Below are positions 1 through 12,640 of a DNA stretch of 64,000 bases, in pieces. The stretch is from Gryllus longicercus. Its lineage: Eukaryota; Arthropoda; Insecta; Orthoptera; Gryllidae. The DNA lies in assembly GCA_038098605.1 (NCBI GenBank), contig JAZDUA010000424.1, positions 124,001-188,000 on the forward strand, in the 5' to 3' direction. Every line of letters starts with the position of its first letter. Positions within the stretch are counted from its first letter, which is position 1. Under the pieces are notes generated by a model. That model was not told where the DNA came from and ran no database searches. It saw only the letters and a list, made by a program, of their open reading frames with translations. Position numbers and translations under genes: made by a program.

Positions 1-1430
1 TTAAAATTGTTATATTTTTCACAAATTTTCATTTCATAAAAGATTTTTTTTGTAAACAATGCAAATTGCCTCTTTAATGCCAGAACACTAAGCATATTTA
101 CTGGTATGTTATTACTAACTACAAGACGAATCAACTTGCCAAACATAAAACTAGTATAATTTATAAATTTGTTTCGTTTTCCTTGGTTTTCAAAGACTTA
201 CCCAAAATAGTCACAGTACCAATGATTGATATTGTATCAAAATTACAATTCTATTTTTGGCTATAAAATGTCACCAAAAATTAAGGCTGGTATGATTTAA
301 ATCGTGATTTATATCAAATGATAATTTTTTAAAAATCATTGATTTAAGTTAGTTTTTCAAATATTACAAATAATAAATATTAAGCTATAGAGATGACTTG
401 AATCAATTACACAGTTTATACAAAGAATATATTTCTTATAAACTTTTTCACATAATTGAAGAATTTTGAGAAAAAAAATACAATGTAATATACATTAAAA
501 TGAGCATGCTTATGAAATGAACAATAAGCAATTTGTAGTAGTTATTTACTAATGGGCTTGGATGATATAATAGTTTTTATCCAGCATTTCATTGACTGTA
601 GATAATGGCAAATTTAGGAACAATACACCGAGCTAGTTTCAGGAAAAACACGTTAAATCTTCAAGTATATTTATAATTCTAGATTTGGAGTAAAGTGTTT
701 GCTAATGCCACATAAAGTATAACATCTTAGAGAAGATGAGCATTAATAAAAAAAAGAATTTTATTGATACTCACTTAAGAAAAAAATTAATATTGTTAAA
801 ACTAATAAAAACAGTATTTAATCTTACCAATTTTAATAATATTAACCTTTTTCCTTGTGTATATTGATAAAATACCATTTAAGTGGGAAGGAACAGGACA
901 ACTATTAAATAGAATTTAATATTTCAAAAACTGTCTAATATTGTTGAAGTTTTTTATGAAATAAGTTGTTTTTAACAGTAAGAGGTTTTTTGATTCAGGT
1001 AATATTAGAGAAAAGATGGTAACATTTTTTTGGACAAAGAATGCTTTTTTTCTGACCCATGCTAACAGGTGTTGCTACAAGCTTATTCGATAATGTGAAC
1101 ACATGAGAAGTGATGAAACTATAAGTACTCACATTTAAAGATTTTGTGGGTTAGGGCGGTATTGCACCAGACCCCTCAAATGTATAGTATCTATGTGATA
1201 AAAACTAAAACAAACAATAAGGAAATGATCAACTTCATGGTTTCACTTTTTTCTGCTTTTAAAGTAATTAAGGATAAATAAATCACTTTCCAATTTTGGT
1301 TTTAAGTAAACACATATAATACAATATTTAAAAATATTATTTAAATCAAGGTTATCTGAATCATAAGAAAAGCAGATAATACTCTCGGATATTACCTACA
1401 CGCACCACAAGTTATTCGCACAACCTTACT
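1..1430. other. AT-rich non-coding stretch
   Basis: I see no frame longer than a few dozen codons, no splice-bounded GC-rich island and no recognisable transposon motif. It reads as intronic or intergenic DNA. Confidence 0.6.
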
Positions 1431-1535
1431 TTGAAAATGCGCGCCAAAACGCAACAGCTGCGCTATCTGCACCAGGTCCGGCACTGAGGAAACAAACTTA
1501 GTCCCCCGCCTTTTAATATTGAGTGAACCGGCCCT

Positions 1536-1606
1536 GGTAAGAAGTTAGTGTAAGTTGGTGTGTCAGAGGAAGTCAGTAAATAAGCAGTCAGTCCGTTGCT
1601 GATTAA
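1536..1606 (+). repeat. Fragment of the solo-LTR family found at 19.7 kb
   Basis: The stretch shares the phrase order of positions ~19926-20005: GAAGTTAGT, GTAAGTT, GTGTGTCAGAG, AAGTCAGT, and AAGCAGTCAGTCCGT. It is the part downstream of the TATA box in that LTR. The LTR start and end are not seen here, so this is a truncated relic. The GC-rich bases just upstream (1436-1535) may belong to it but were not matched. Confidence 0.6.
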
Positions 1607-1640
1607 TTCATTAAAGACTGACAGAAAACATTACACGTGC

Positions 1641-4600
1641 AGAATGTTTATAAAAAGGGAAACTACAAGATGATGTGCAATTGTTGGAAATGTGTTTAGC
1701 GAAATATGTGTGTGTTTAGGATATGTATATTTAATGAAGGATGAGTAAATGAAGGTAGTTTTTAAATAATCAAGTTAAGTTACATGTGATTTGAATTGTT
1801 GGACATCATTAAAAAATTTACCACAATCTCGATAGACCTTATTTGAAGTAATCTTATGGTGCCTTCCTTTGGCGTGGTGCTTGTGAATTTAATAAATTCT
1901 GACAATGTTAGTTTGTTCTGTGTGGTATTGCACACCGGCATTCACATAAAAATGTAACGTGTCTGAGTGAAAAAAGTTGACGACTGTGATATATTTGCAC
2001 TATCATGCCCTACAATGTTATCATGCATTTGTAGTTCATCAAATATTAATCATTGCTATAGTTTTGAATTCATTTCTATTTTATTTATTTGCAAATAATA
2101 TATTACTAGTTAAAAAACATTGTACTTACATAATTTTTGAAAGTCATTCTCCTTATTATTGTATTATTTCATGTTCTGCACATAATTATATCTAAAACTT
2201 GTTCCACCTAGCATGACAAACATTATTCAATTTCATTTAGTCGTATCTCTTCCCCATCATTTTTAAATTATTATTAATTTAAATATTTCAGGTTTATAAC
2301 TTGACACCCAAGTTAATGAAGTAACTTATTTTCAATTTCAGTATAAGAATTAATTTTAATAATTGTTGAAAGTCATTGTATCATTGTGCTAATGGTTGCA
2401 GGATAATTGTTGAATAAAACCATGTTAAAAAACATAATTTTTCAATCCTTACGTTACTAGAAAACATTAGTCGATACTTAAGCATGGTGACAATGTACTG
2501 ACTGTATTCATCTTTTACTCAAGTTTAGAAATGTGTAAATACATTCTGTATAAATTTGTTTTTTTGTAAAGCTGTGTTCATGTAATTGCATAGTTTTTGT
2601 AGCCGATATCTCTTACAAAGTTGAAATATATCCTAGAGCAAAATATTAGTTTGATATACAAAACTTTCTACATATAATGCATATTTTGTGTATTCTAGAT
2701 ATTTGGGGCATTTAGTTCTGTTTATTGCACAATTTTCCATTTTTTGTTCAAATAACATTTATTTTTCACATAGCATAAAGTTTCATGGTTCAGGCTGGGA
2801 TAAAAAACTCATAGCTACAATGAGTAATGTAAAGTTTTTATGGAATAAAGTTTTTTTAGAATGAGTAAAGTGCGAAGATGATTCAGAATACATTCACTGT
2901 GTTCTTGTCTAAGAAATATATTTAGAATCAACTTGTTAAAATACGAATGTGTGCCGAACACATGATGTCAAAAGATCTTTTTCAAAATATGAGGCAATAC
3001 TGTGCGATAGTGCTTCTTCAGGACAGCAACTTTTAACAAACTTTTTGGACAAGAAACAAGTTTTCATTAGGTTGTCACTATTGGAATTATATTTCTAATA
3101 TTTTTCATTTTTTAATGAGGGACAAACACACTTAAATAAATACAAATTTATTTCTTAATTTTGTTCAATGAAGGTTTATAATATTTCAGAGATTCTGTTT
3201 CTCACATCAAGTGTAACTGAAAGTGTATTTACAAAATTAGTTGCCAAAGAAGAAGCAAAATTGGTATTTACAATATTGGATAAATTAAGGAGGAACATGA
3301 AAATTACAAAAGTTCAAAAATAAATTACATTATACCAACTTCAATGTGAAAGCTCACCTTTTATTCTATACTTCAAAATATTAAAAACCAATTCGATTAT
3401 ATAATAAAAAAAGTTTCGCGTTGTGTTTTTTGGATGCTGTTAAGTTTCAATTGTGACAGTTGTGCAAATTTCATGGACTTTACATTGTGTAATCTGTGTT
3501 TTTATAGTAGGCGTGTGCAGACTAAAATGACTGGCAATGTGTACACTACTTCTGGGCCTCATTGCAATTAACAATTTTATTTACATATTTTTATTTTTTT
3601 GCTAGAACAGATCTCTCAGTGACCCACTTTTTAAAACTATTTTCATACTACCGTCATGTTCCCTCATTATCTGTCAGAACTCATTATTCTAACTTTTTTA
3701 CTTAATTATTAATTTAATTTTTGTAAAACAACCTTTTTTGACTATTTGTTCCTATTTCAAATGATTATTTGGATGAATATGTAAGCACGCTATTGTTTTT
3801 GCTTGTGAAAACCACATTTAGAATTGCATGGTTGTAATTTGAAATTTGGAGCTTCATCTAAGAAAATATGAAATTTCCTTTCTTTGATAGTTTGAGTTTT
3901 ACTCTACGGGTTTGAGTTTTAATTTACAGAACAATTTGATAGCTCTTATTTTATACCTTTAAAATACTGTCACTTTCAGAATTTACTAAGGATTAACAAT
4001 TTTGAAATTGGCAAACTGTATATAATTGGTATCCCACGTAACAATGCGAACTTCATGCTGGGAGGTAAGAATTTTGTTTCTATTATAGGTATTATAGAAA
4101 ATTCGAAACAATAAACTTTTGAAGACTGCTGGCTTTGATATTGTCATTGATTTTTATTTAAAAAATCATAAATATAAATTTTTATCCAGTTTCAAGGAAC
4201 ATGTCCCAGACCCAACATTTACCTACTATACAATAACTAAATTTCCGTAAGAAGAAATGGAAATTGGATTTAGCCCTCTTGTGTTAAAATTTATTTACAA
4301 TGGGCTATTTTAATAAAACTTTATAATTTGGAAACAATTATAGTTTGGGATTGATGTTAAAACATTGTCACAATTACTGCATTTATAAAAGCTATTTTCC
4401 TTTGTAATTATTATTTCTTCTTTAAAAATACTTGCATTGTTCCCTGACTCACTATTTTTGGACAATGAAACTTATTTAACTAGACTAATTTGAACTTTGT
4501 TGAACATAGACCTGCAAGTAATAATTAGAAGTTCAATAAAATAACTAATGGATTTTAATTTGACCTTTTGATCATATTCCATATTCTAAAGGAGTAACCA

Positions 4601-6400
4601 CTGCATGCTATATTTTTATTACATGAGGCTATGTGTTTCTTTCAAAATGTGCATGTGCACATATGTCTGGTTTTTACTATGTGAGCAAATTCATAGTATT
4701 CTCAGATGCAAAACTGGTGTCTTACTTTTCAGGATCTCTTAGACCTGAGATAACTTAATTAAATTTGGCTTCATTGCAATGTTTAGTTTTTTTGTGATCT
4801 CTGGCACTTATGAGCACACTTGTTGCTGAGAAATGTTCATTATGAAAATGTATAAAAATATAATGTAAATAATTATTTAAAATACAATGTAGCATTTGTA
4901 AATATATCCATCATGTCAAATACTGTCACATTTGTTCATTTTCCTCTTTGTGTTTTTCATGCCTGCAAAACATTTATCTGATTAATGTGATTGAGTTGCA
5001 TTGTATTAACTTATTCAGACCCTTGTTTCACTGAAGTCATTTGAAACTTGCAGCACACAGCTACCTATAAGTAAAGATAAAAACTAATAAATTAGTTTCA
5101 TGAAATGTAAAAAACGTAAACTTTCATATATTTATGGGCGCCACAAGTTGCAAATGACTTAAGTGAAATGAGGAACCAAATAATACAAAGTAATGAATTA
5201 ACAACAATATTTTTTTAAATTGAGTTTTGCTTAATTTTGTTTTATTTTTTCTTGGGTAGGGAACTTGAGATTCCAGTACTTACTATTAAATGTTAGTAAA
5301 GAAAATATTTGGAAAAATAATATGAAATTATTTCAGATTTAATCTTAATGTATCTAATTCTATTCGGCAACTACTTTTAGTGTTTCACATTTTTGCATAT
5401 TGTTTTTATTTTTTTAAATTTAATGTGACAATTTCTGGATTTAAATTTACAATTTAAAGGTACAGTTATAAAACAAGGCAAAACTCCAAGCAAAAATGTG
5501 GATTGATGTTAATTCCATTGTTGGTATAAACATTTTTTGTAGTAATTGAAGCGAAAAAATGTGGTTTGTGGAACCACTCACTGAAGTTCAAGAGAATCAA
5601 CCACGAACTGGAACAGTTTTATGGTTCAGAATACCACGGCAGAGTAGGGATGGTTCAGGACAGGACACAGCGGTGATTTAGGGCCGCAGGGAGGTCCACA
5701 CACGGCTTCTACGGTGCGTCAATCACAAAAATAGCTGGGCCAAACTTTACTATTGGTTCTAGTTGGGTGAACCGTATTTTAATGTGCAGCAACCATTTTT
5801 TTTCAGTGTGTTGATTTGGCGGGAAATATGAATCATTTTAAACTATACGCGGAACTGAAAACATTGATTATCAGTCTCGTTTTCTTTCAGTCAATATTTG
5901 GATACAACACGGCTGGCTTCTGTCCCACCGTGAATAACGACTCTCTGACCTTATTGAACCGATATGCGTAGACAGGAAATAACACAGCTGTTCGCGTGAT
6001 ACGTTGCCAAAGGTCGGAATTTTCAGGAAATGAGCGATGATGTCTCCTGGCTGTGGACCTTGGTAGTGACGGAAAGTGTTTACACTCACACTACTCTTCG
6101 CATACATATTTAGAGTAATATTAAATAATATAAAAAAATCTTATTTATTTTAAATTATAATATTGTATGAATGAGGAAAAGATAGTCGCAATAACAGCAA
6201 TGAAGATGCTGTAGTTTCTATTGCAAAGATTGAAATACAATTTAAAATATTTAAACATAAATGCTCGATATTTTCCCCATCCATCGGTTATCGATTTTAA
6301 AACTTCTTCTGAAATATTTTTAGGTTAGGACATGGTCATCCAATATTCATTACTCGTTTCTCTTCTTCATAAGAAAGTGAAGAAGCAATTATTTTAAAAC
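1641..6400. other. AT-rich non-coding stretch
   Basis: About 4.8 kb with no supportable gene. Short frames (for example 1977-2195 plus strand and 5871-6107 minus strand) have no domain-like pattern and lie in low-complexity AT-rich DNA. A slightly GC-richer patch at 5600-5720 was not recognised. Confidence 0.6.
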
Positions 6401-7058
6401 TTTTCTACCTCTTTGCATATCCGAATAACACTAATTTTATGACTATGACAAGCGCTAAAGGCTACAATGCGCAACGGACAATATCTCAATCACGGACGCT
6501 CGCTCACTAGTAGCAGGCCGTTCAATCGAGATTCAACGCCTTCGCACACTTCATAGTTAAGTGCGTGACGTCACGAACATGCGCCACATGATGCGTCCTG
6601 AACAAGTTGAAGTTCGCCGAGGGGTGAACTACGCTCGGACACCACGTGCGTTGCATGGATGTGCTGAAGCCGATCTAAGACGCCGGTCGCACGGAAAACC
6701 GAATAATTAAAAAATCTAAATAAACTTAAAGGGGAAAAAATGATTTTTTTAAATTTTCTTGGGCGTAGACACATGACTTGCACACCCAAAGAAAACGCCA
6801 CTGCAAATGAGGTTGGAGAACAAAAGGAAGGCGACTAAAATCCAACATTATTACGTTCATTATTATGAACTGTCCTAGCTTTCTAGCGAGTACCACTCAT
6901 TTTTCAAAAATACACTTCACATAAGTAGCAAGAGAAACGACGCAATCAACTATTTAGAACTAATCGTACACAGCACGGACGCAGCGATTACGCGGGCATA
7001 AGACAACGCCCCTACACCTTCGTTATCACAACGAAGAGTGATGAGAGAGGCGTAGTAC

Positions 7059-7191
7059 CTTGAACGGCTCTGGGCGCCTCGGAGGCGCCGAGCGTCACTT
7101 GCAGGGCCGCCTCGGCCACGCGGCGCGGGCTCTGCAGCCGCCAGGCCGCCAGCGCGTCCTTCTTGTAGATGAACTCGGTGTCTAGGACCAC
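7059..7191 (-). CDS. Probable internal exon, unidentified protein (7.1 kb exon)
   Basis: A GC-rich island in AT-rich surroundings is bounded on the minus strand by an acceptor (CTGCAG, AG at 7193-7192) and a donor (CAAG|GTAC, GT at 7058-7057). The exon is 133 bp, entering in phase 0 and leaving in phase 1, and encodes 44 residues. It begins VVLDTEFIYKKDALAAW and contains VAEAALQVTLGASEAP. The LQVxL pattern resembles the neighbouring exon at 8390-8479 (EAALQVALDV), suggesting one beta-strand-rich protein. I do not recognise the family. The phases of this exon and the 8.4 kb exon are compatible (0 to 0), so they can be joined. The next exon 3' of this one lies outside what I could find. Confidence 0.55.
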
Positions 7192-8389
7192 CTGCAGGCA
7201 GACACCAGTACGAGCATGGGGCTTGTTGATTCCTTTTGTGTTTGTCATTCAGTCTCAGCATCCGGTGGTAAAATATTTGGCCAACCGTTGCCGGAGGAAT
7301 ACCAACGGTCGAGGCTGATTATGTACTATTAAGGAGGCTGGACATACGTAGGTAACTGAGAAATTTTACAACTGTCACCCGTGACATTATTAAAGACACA
7401 CTTCGCATCCTTTTGCAATACAAAACAAGTTTAGTGATTTCAATTATGAAGACAGATTTGCCTGGCCTTCCTGATCCACACAACGCTCCTTTATCATTGA
7501 ACAATTTACGCACACACCAACACAAACAGGCTAGCGTATCGAAACAAAAACATGTAATGCTGCGCAGTCAGTACCGTCAGTACATTTCAGGGACTAATGA
7601 CTATGGCATATTGAATAAGACTCGGACTTTCAGGTTAATTCATATTTTCTCCTTTAATCCTGAGCGTTGAAAGCTACATGGTAATTTAAGTGACACCGCA
7701 TGGTTCCCAAATACGAAATTGCATATCAACTAAAAACAAATATTTTGATTAGGTTACATAAAAATAAATATTTTCGTCGAAACAAATATTATTACATTTT
7801 CACTTAATTCTATATAAATAAATGAATATTTTGGGAATTTTCAAGTTTAATACTTTGGTGTTTGGGAATATATCGTGAAAGACATGCCAGTTTGGAATGC
7901 AGTTATTACTTATTATCACATCACTTATTACTTTGGTAGTTTCTCGCGTGACTGGAGTAAGTCTGATTCACGACTTGTCAAAACGTCTGAGGGCAATTTC
8001 TAACACTACTCTCGATTCAGACAATGCACTCTGAGCAATGCACTCCGACAATGCACTCCATGTATTCATTACATGACCAACTACCAAATTTCCTAAGAAT
8101 GCTCAGACGAAATGTGCAGAGTGATAAAGAGGATGACGTAACGTTTTACATCCACGCTTCTCTCGATCTTGATTACTGGTTTTTATAAGGGTAAAATAGA
8201 TATTTTGGTCGTTTTAACACATATTTTACACGTTTAAAGCGCAAAAATCTAATATTTCCAGTACTTTATCACCTAAAAGTCCGAGCCCTAAAATGCCCAT
8301 AGTTGACGCGCCGGGAAACAAGAAACAATCAATGAATGAATCCCAACCTGGCGCTGAACTTTCCTTTCCAGACGCTTTGGTTGTGTCAC
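7192..8389. other. Probable intron between the 8.4 kb and 7.1 kb exons
   Basis: No coding pattern is visible. It carries AT-rich sequence and a short tandem motif around 8019-8060 (repeats of CAATGCACTC). Confidence 0.45.
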
Positions 8390-8479
8390 CTGCAAGCTCG
8401 CCTCCAGCGCGTGGCTGTCGCCTCCCACATCCAGCGCCACTTGCAATGCGGCCTCGCTCGTCGCCGGCGCCTCCGCCCC
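8390..8479 (-). CDS. Probable internal exon, unidentified protein (8.4 kb exon)
   Basis: On the minus strand, an acceptor (GTGCCGCAG, AG at 8481-8480) and a donor (TTGCAG|GTGACA, GT at 8389-8388) bound exactly 30 codons in phase 0-0. The peptide begins GAEAPATSEAALQVALDV and ends SHALEASLQ. The GC content drops sharply outside the bounds. The exon pairs in phase with the 7059-7191 exon downstream on the same strand. The function is unknown. A plus-strand frame across the same bases is treated as a shadow because only the minus strand has matching splice sites. Confidence 0.5.
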
Positions 8480-8637
8480 CTGCGGCACACGCCGCTCACT
8501 CGCAGGACGCCCGTTGACGAGAGGCTAGAGGTATAGATGAAGAGATCTCAGTGGCGGGTGCACAACGTATTTCAGTTCAAACCTCCATCAATACTTTTGA
8601 AATAAAGTTAAAAAAATAATTATTAGCACGACGGAGA

Positions 8638-8638
<1 letters not shown>

Positions 8639-8691
<53 letters not shown>

Positions 8692-8711
8692 TACACACAC
8701 ACACACACACA
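8639..8711. repeat. Compound microsatellite (TC)n-(AC)n
   Basis: An uninterrupted TC dinucleotide run passes directly into an AC run with one AT interruption. Confidence 0.95.
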
Positions 8712-8721
8712 AACATATGAA

Positions 8722-8884
8722 CTCAACAGGAACTGGATTCCACTCTCACCCGGGAGCGGTAAAACAAAAATGTCTGCTCTTTCCGCAGGTTGCGGGAGAA
8801 ACGTCACGACATTTATTGTGTTGTGATGTTACTCCCGCAACCTGGGGCAAGGATGGGATCCAATTCCTGCTCCTGCTGAAAGTC
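8722..8884. repeat. Fold-back repeat beside the microsatellite
   Basis: Arms at about 8785-8811 and 8818-8844 are inverted copies around CAGGTTGCGGGAG, with a few mismatches. Weaker inverted similarity continues outward (AACTGGATTCC near 8731 against GGATCCAATTCC near 8857). It looks like two copies of a small repeat in opposite orientation. Confidence 0.6.
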
Positions 8885-9041
8885 ATCATTCAAATGAAAT
8901 GAAGTCCAATCTGAATGCTTTACTTTTTTTTGTGAAAAACAGAAACAATAACCAACATTTATTTTTCCAAAACCAACTATACAATCAAAAAAACAATAAG
9001 TAAACAAGACAATGCTTGATTGATCCAAGGTCTTCTTTTCC

Positions 9042-9163
9042 CGCCATCTAGCACGGTCGCTGGTCGGGAAGGCGGACACGGTGAAGGACCCAGGTCGGTG
9101 CGGGCGGCCCAGGTAGACGACACGCAGCGTCTCCTTCGCTATAGGCGCGGGCGGCGCCTCCAT
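9042..9163 (-). CDS. Weak candidate exon, unidentified protein (9.1 kb)
   Basis: A minus-strand open stretch encodes APPAPIAKETLRVVYLG followed by SFTVSAFPTSDRARW, coding-like in composition and inside a GC island. A branch-like TTCTAAC lies 23 bases before a possible acceptor at ATGGAG (AG at 9159-9158), but the pyrimidine tract is poor and no strong donor is evident. It sits between the 17.7 and 8.4 kb exons, so it could belong to the same gene. It could equally be a chance GC-rich frame. Confidence 0.25.
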
Positions 9164-9447
9164 GGCCGCGCCGAAGGTGCGTTAGAATCACGCGACGGCA
9201 CGGCCAGCACAACAGGCGCGCGACTCCCCCGTCACGGTGAGTCGCGACTGAACTCATTGCACTTCACTCCTCTATCTCCTACCACTCATTAACTGATTCA
9301 GCGCGATCGACTTGCGACCATCCGCCCGACCCTCTCGCTCCCTCCACTGTCCCCTCATACCCCCGCCGCACTTCCCTACTACACCTCCCCGCCGCCGTTC
9401 CGGCTCTCGCACAAACGCTGTGACATAGATCATAACGTCTCTCTCTG

Positions 9448-9452
<5 letters not shown>

Positions 9453-9515
<63 letters not shown>
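9453..9515. repeat. Compound microsatellite (TA)n-(CA)n
   Basis: A TA run (9453-9491) continues directly into a CA run. It abuts the repeat at 9540-9945. Confidence 0.95.
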
Positions 9516-9539
9516 TGACTAGTAATGTCTAGACCGTTA

Positions 9540-9945
9540 GTGTAAATCCGCAGAAATGATGCTCTTACGAGCTTTATAATACCTCTCAGGGGAGTGGGAT
9601 CTTTTGGGGTTGATGAGAAGAAATCCAAACACGGGTACATATACAATTAAACTGGGTTTAATGTATTGGAAGCCTCAGTTGAATACAATGTACAAACATA
9701 AAAAATCACAGAACCACAAAAAATGGTATCTTTCTTTTAATATCGCATTGAATATTTATTCACCTCTATGTGCACTTACTTTATTTTCTGGAAATTCCCG
9801 TTTTTTAACTTGCAAAATTACTTTAATTTCTGTTCAAACTAACTGATGACACTGACTTCTGATTGCGTCATTTAAACTAACTAAATTTAATTATGTGTAA
9901 AATGACATTACACTCTCAAGTAATTAGTGTAAAGTTGAATAACAG
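9540..9945. repeat. Dispersed repeat, copy A (LTR-like end)
   Basis: The stretch matches 12260-12640 in phrase order: GCTCTTACGAGCTT / GCTCTTGCGAGCTT, GGGATCTTTTGGGGTT / TGGATCTTATAGGGTG, AAATCCAAA, and GGGTTTAAT. A shorter relative lies near 11035-11110 (CGAGCTTTGAAATCTCAGGGG). On the minus strand a TATAAAGCTC sits in the shared part. The family is unknown, but the layout suggests LTR ends of related elements. Confidence 0.45.
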
Positions 9946-10021
9946 TAATTAAATACATACATTTCTCACAGTTCTGCAGGCAAATATGAGAGAATATTCG
10001 TTTTCATTGTATCACTTGTAT

Positions 10022-10395
10022 TTTACGAGATATTTTTTTTTTTTTTTTTTCGTTGATCGGCCAACTAGGACCACGCAGGCAAGCACTCTGCCTTTACCGT
10101 GGCCCAGTTTTTATTCATTCTCACGGAGGCAGGTGCTTGCGACAATTCTTTGGGGGGACCAGCATTTAAGCTGGATCCGGTTTTTAACCCCAAGGTTGTT
10201 AGCCCTGGGGGTATGGGAGATGAAATTATGATATGATGATAATGGGGGTGAAAGGACAACACATATAGACATACACAAACACACAAATACACCCATGCCC
10301 GAGGCGGGATTCGAACCCGCGATCTTCTGGTCCGAGACCACTCCGGCACTACTGCCTTAGCGATCTCGGCCATCTGATCGGCTTTACGAGATATT
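10022..10395 (-). mobile_element. Full-length tRNA-derived SINE with target-site duplication
   Basis: Read on the minus strand, the element starts near 10382 with a tRNA-like head: A-box GGCCGAGATCGCTAAGGC (10372-10355) and B-box GGGTTCGAATCCC (~10318-10306). It continues as a body and ends in a poly(A) tail, seen as the T run at ~10034-10050. Identical 13-base duplications TTTACGAGATATT flank it at 10022-10034 and 10383-10395, with the last base shared with the tail. The head does not fold into a convincing acceptor stem, so it is not a functional tRNA gene. Pol III transcription and LINE-driven insertion are inferred from the family type. A related head lies at 26.2 kb. Confidence 0.88.
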
Positions 10396-10935
10396 AATAT
10401 AAAGTATTTTTTTCAAATGAAACTACATATTTTTTAGACTATTATGACGAGTGTAAAAGACTAATCCCATGATATAGATATTGTCCTATGTTAAACATTT
10501 TGTTGAGTAATTTTGATATTTTGCGACTTGGAGTGACGTAGTTGTAGTCAACACTACCTAGACATACTAAGCCTGAGCAGTCATTCAAGATACCGACCTC
10601 AGTTCAGTGCTATGGCCCTACCCGACAATACGAAGCCTGCAGCACCCACGGGGCAGCGGTTGACGCCAAATATACGCGTCGGTGCACCTCAATTTCTACG
10701 ATGCCAAACTTAAGCGTTTCAAGGGTTTATCCGCGGCCACTTCGTCAGTTGTCTCTCTTGGCACCTTCACCACACACTTCGGTGTCTCAAAACCTTCTTG
10801 CCTGCCCGCCAGCCTCGCTGCCTCCTCTACGCGCGACACCATCACCTCAGGTAGGGGCGGCATCCCCTACTCTACTATCAAGGAGATGCGACGGCAGCGC
10901 TCGCCTAGTAAACGGATGAGGCGCGTCGTTCGGTT

Positions 10936-10938
<3 letters not shown>

Positions 10939-10999
<61 letters not shown>
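10939..10999. repeat. (TA)n microsatellite
   Basis: About 30 uninterrupted TA units. Short frames running through it encode only Ile-Tyr repeats and are artefacts. Confidence 0.95.
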
Positions 11000-11004
<5 letters not shown>

Positions 11005-12259
11005 ATGCGTATAACTCGTCTACGTCAGACCGAATGCTCAGTTCGAGCTTTGAAATCTCAGGGGGCAGGATCTTTGGGGTATGAGAGAGTTTTACTTCAA
11101 GACACAGAATTAGGGAAATTAGTGCAAATATTCTTTCTGTAATGTTACCACAAACAACAAGCAGTGAACAAATACAAATAACAAATAAGACATACATATA
11201 CTATACAGAATCAAATTAGCCTTTTCAACACTGAAAAATTTACACACTTCAACGTTAAACTAAATATTCCCTTCTTATTACGTGAATGAAAATGAATTAC
11301 ACGGCTATTTACAAAACTTTTCTTGCTAACATTAAACACAAATGAAAATGTATTACACCGGCTTACAAGGTTCACCTTTCCGGATATTTGTCGTGAAACA
11401 GTTCGTAACAAAATCTAGGTGATTACGAAAATTTTGAATTCAGGTCTTTAGCCGTTGCACTCGCGTTCGCAGTTCTGCCTGCTGAATACGCCCAAAACAC
11501 ACCCAAAATCTGTTACTTTTGCAACGGCGCTCGCAATCGCCGCTTGCGCTAACCTTGCTTTTCCGACGCGCCTGACCCTGCTTCAGATTCCGGCCGCACC
11601 GTCGCTCCTCTTCCGTCTAGATATCCACGAAGCCGCATGAACACCGTTGTCTTCGTCTTCCTGCCCGCAGAATCGGCGCCTACGCTTCGTTCTTCGCGCC
11701 GGGCACCTCACGCCCTCGTCTACTTCAATCTTCGCTACTCTTGCCCTCTAGCACGCCGACACGTGATACACAGTTCTGACGCGTATTACAAGCGGCGCAG
11801 TTTCGGCGTTTTTCAACACCTAACTTGTGTTGCGGAATTCAAAGTCTTATGACGCTCTTATGATAATTAATGTCCGGTTCTTGCGACGACTAATATTCTT
11901 CCTAACTCTTCTACAATTTCCCCAGTTCAAGTAACTGTCGAACTAATGTTGACTACTACTTAACTTTGCTGCTCTACAACACATTTCTACACTCCTCCTC
12001 TCTGATACAAATGACCAAATGTCGACTACGCCCTATCGACCACACTCTCCACACACATCTGCTCCCATCGGAAGTCCGTCTAAGGCGTGCCGCGAGCTAC
12101 AGTTAAAAGATCGCGCTGTTACGTTAATTATTTGGCACGCCTGTGTCACGGGCACCAGTCTTGGCTTCACCGAAAAATCGTGAGTGTTGTGGGGTTTCTG
12201 AGCTCGTCTCAAACGCCACAATATAGTCTGACGAAAGCCCCTGCTAGTAATTCGCCTGT
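11000..12259. other. Mixed non-coding stretch, partly GC-rich
   Basis: It holds a third relative of the 9540-9945 repeat (about 11035-11110) and a GC-rich patch at 11450-11780 rich in CG dinucleotides. No splice-bounded exon or domain was found. Probably decayed LTR material. Confidence 0.35.
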
Positions 12260-12640
12260 TGGAGACTTCGCAGATATCGTGCTCTTGCGAGCTTGTAATA
12301 TCTAATGGAAGTTGGATCTTATAGGGTGTTGAAAGCAAATCCAAAAACAAGAACACATAAATCAGTTAAGCAGGGTTTAATATTCTTAAAACCCTCTAGT
12401 TGCTTACAGAATCACACCAAAATCAAAATGAAATACAGTAGAACAAAAATTGAAACTCTGTCTCAATGAAACATGAATTAATCATTAAAAATCTTTGCAC
12501 AAATGATCCCTTGGAATTCTCATTGTTACTCTTACTAATCAATTTTCCTATTTACATTAACCAATGACATAATACATAATTTAACACTCCACTTAAATAA
12601 ATTTGATACAAAACAACGTGTGCAGATGCACATTTCTCTC
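12260..12640. repeat. Dispersed repeat, copy B (LTR-like end)
   Basis: This is the partner of 9540-9945, with the same ordered phrases at clearly diverged identity. The following GC-rich 12.64-13.19 kb may be the rest of the same element. Confidence 0.45.

Noticed and set aside
10299..10372. Functional tRNA gene (Leu/Ser type)
   Set aside because: Boxes A and B are good, but the acceptor stem does not pair. The sequence heads a SINE with a tail and target duplication.
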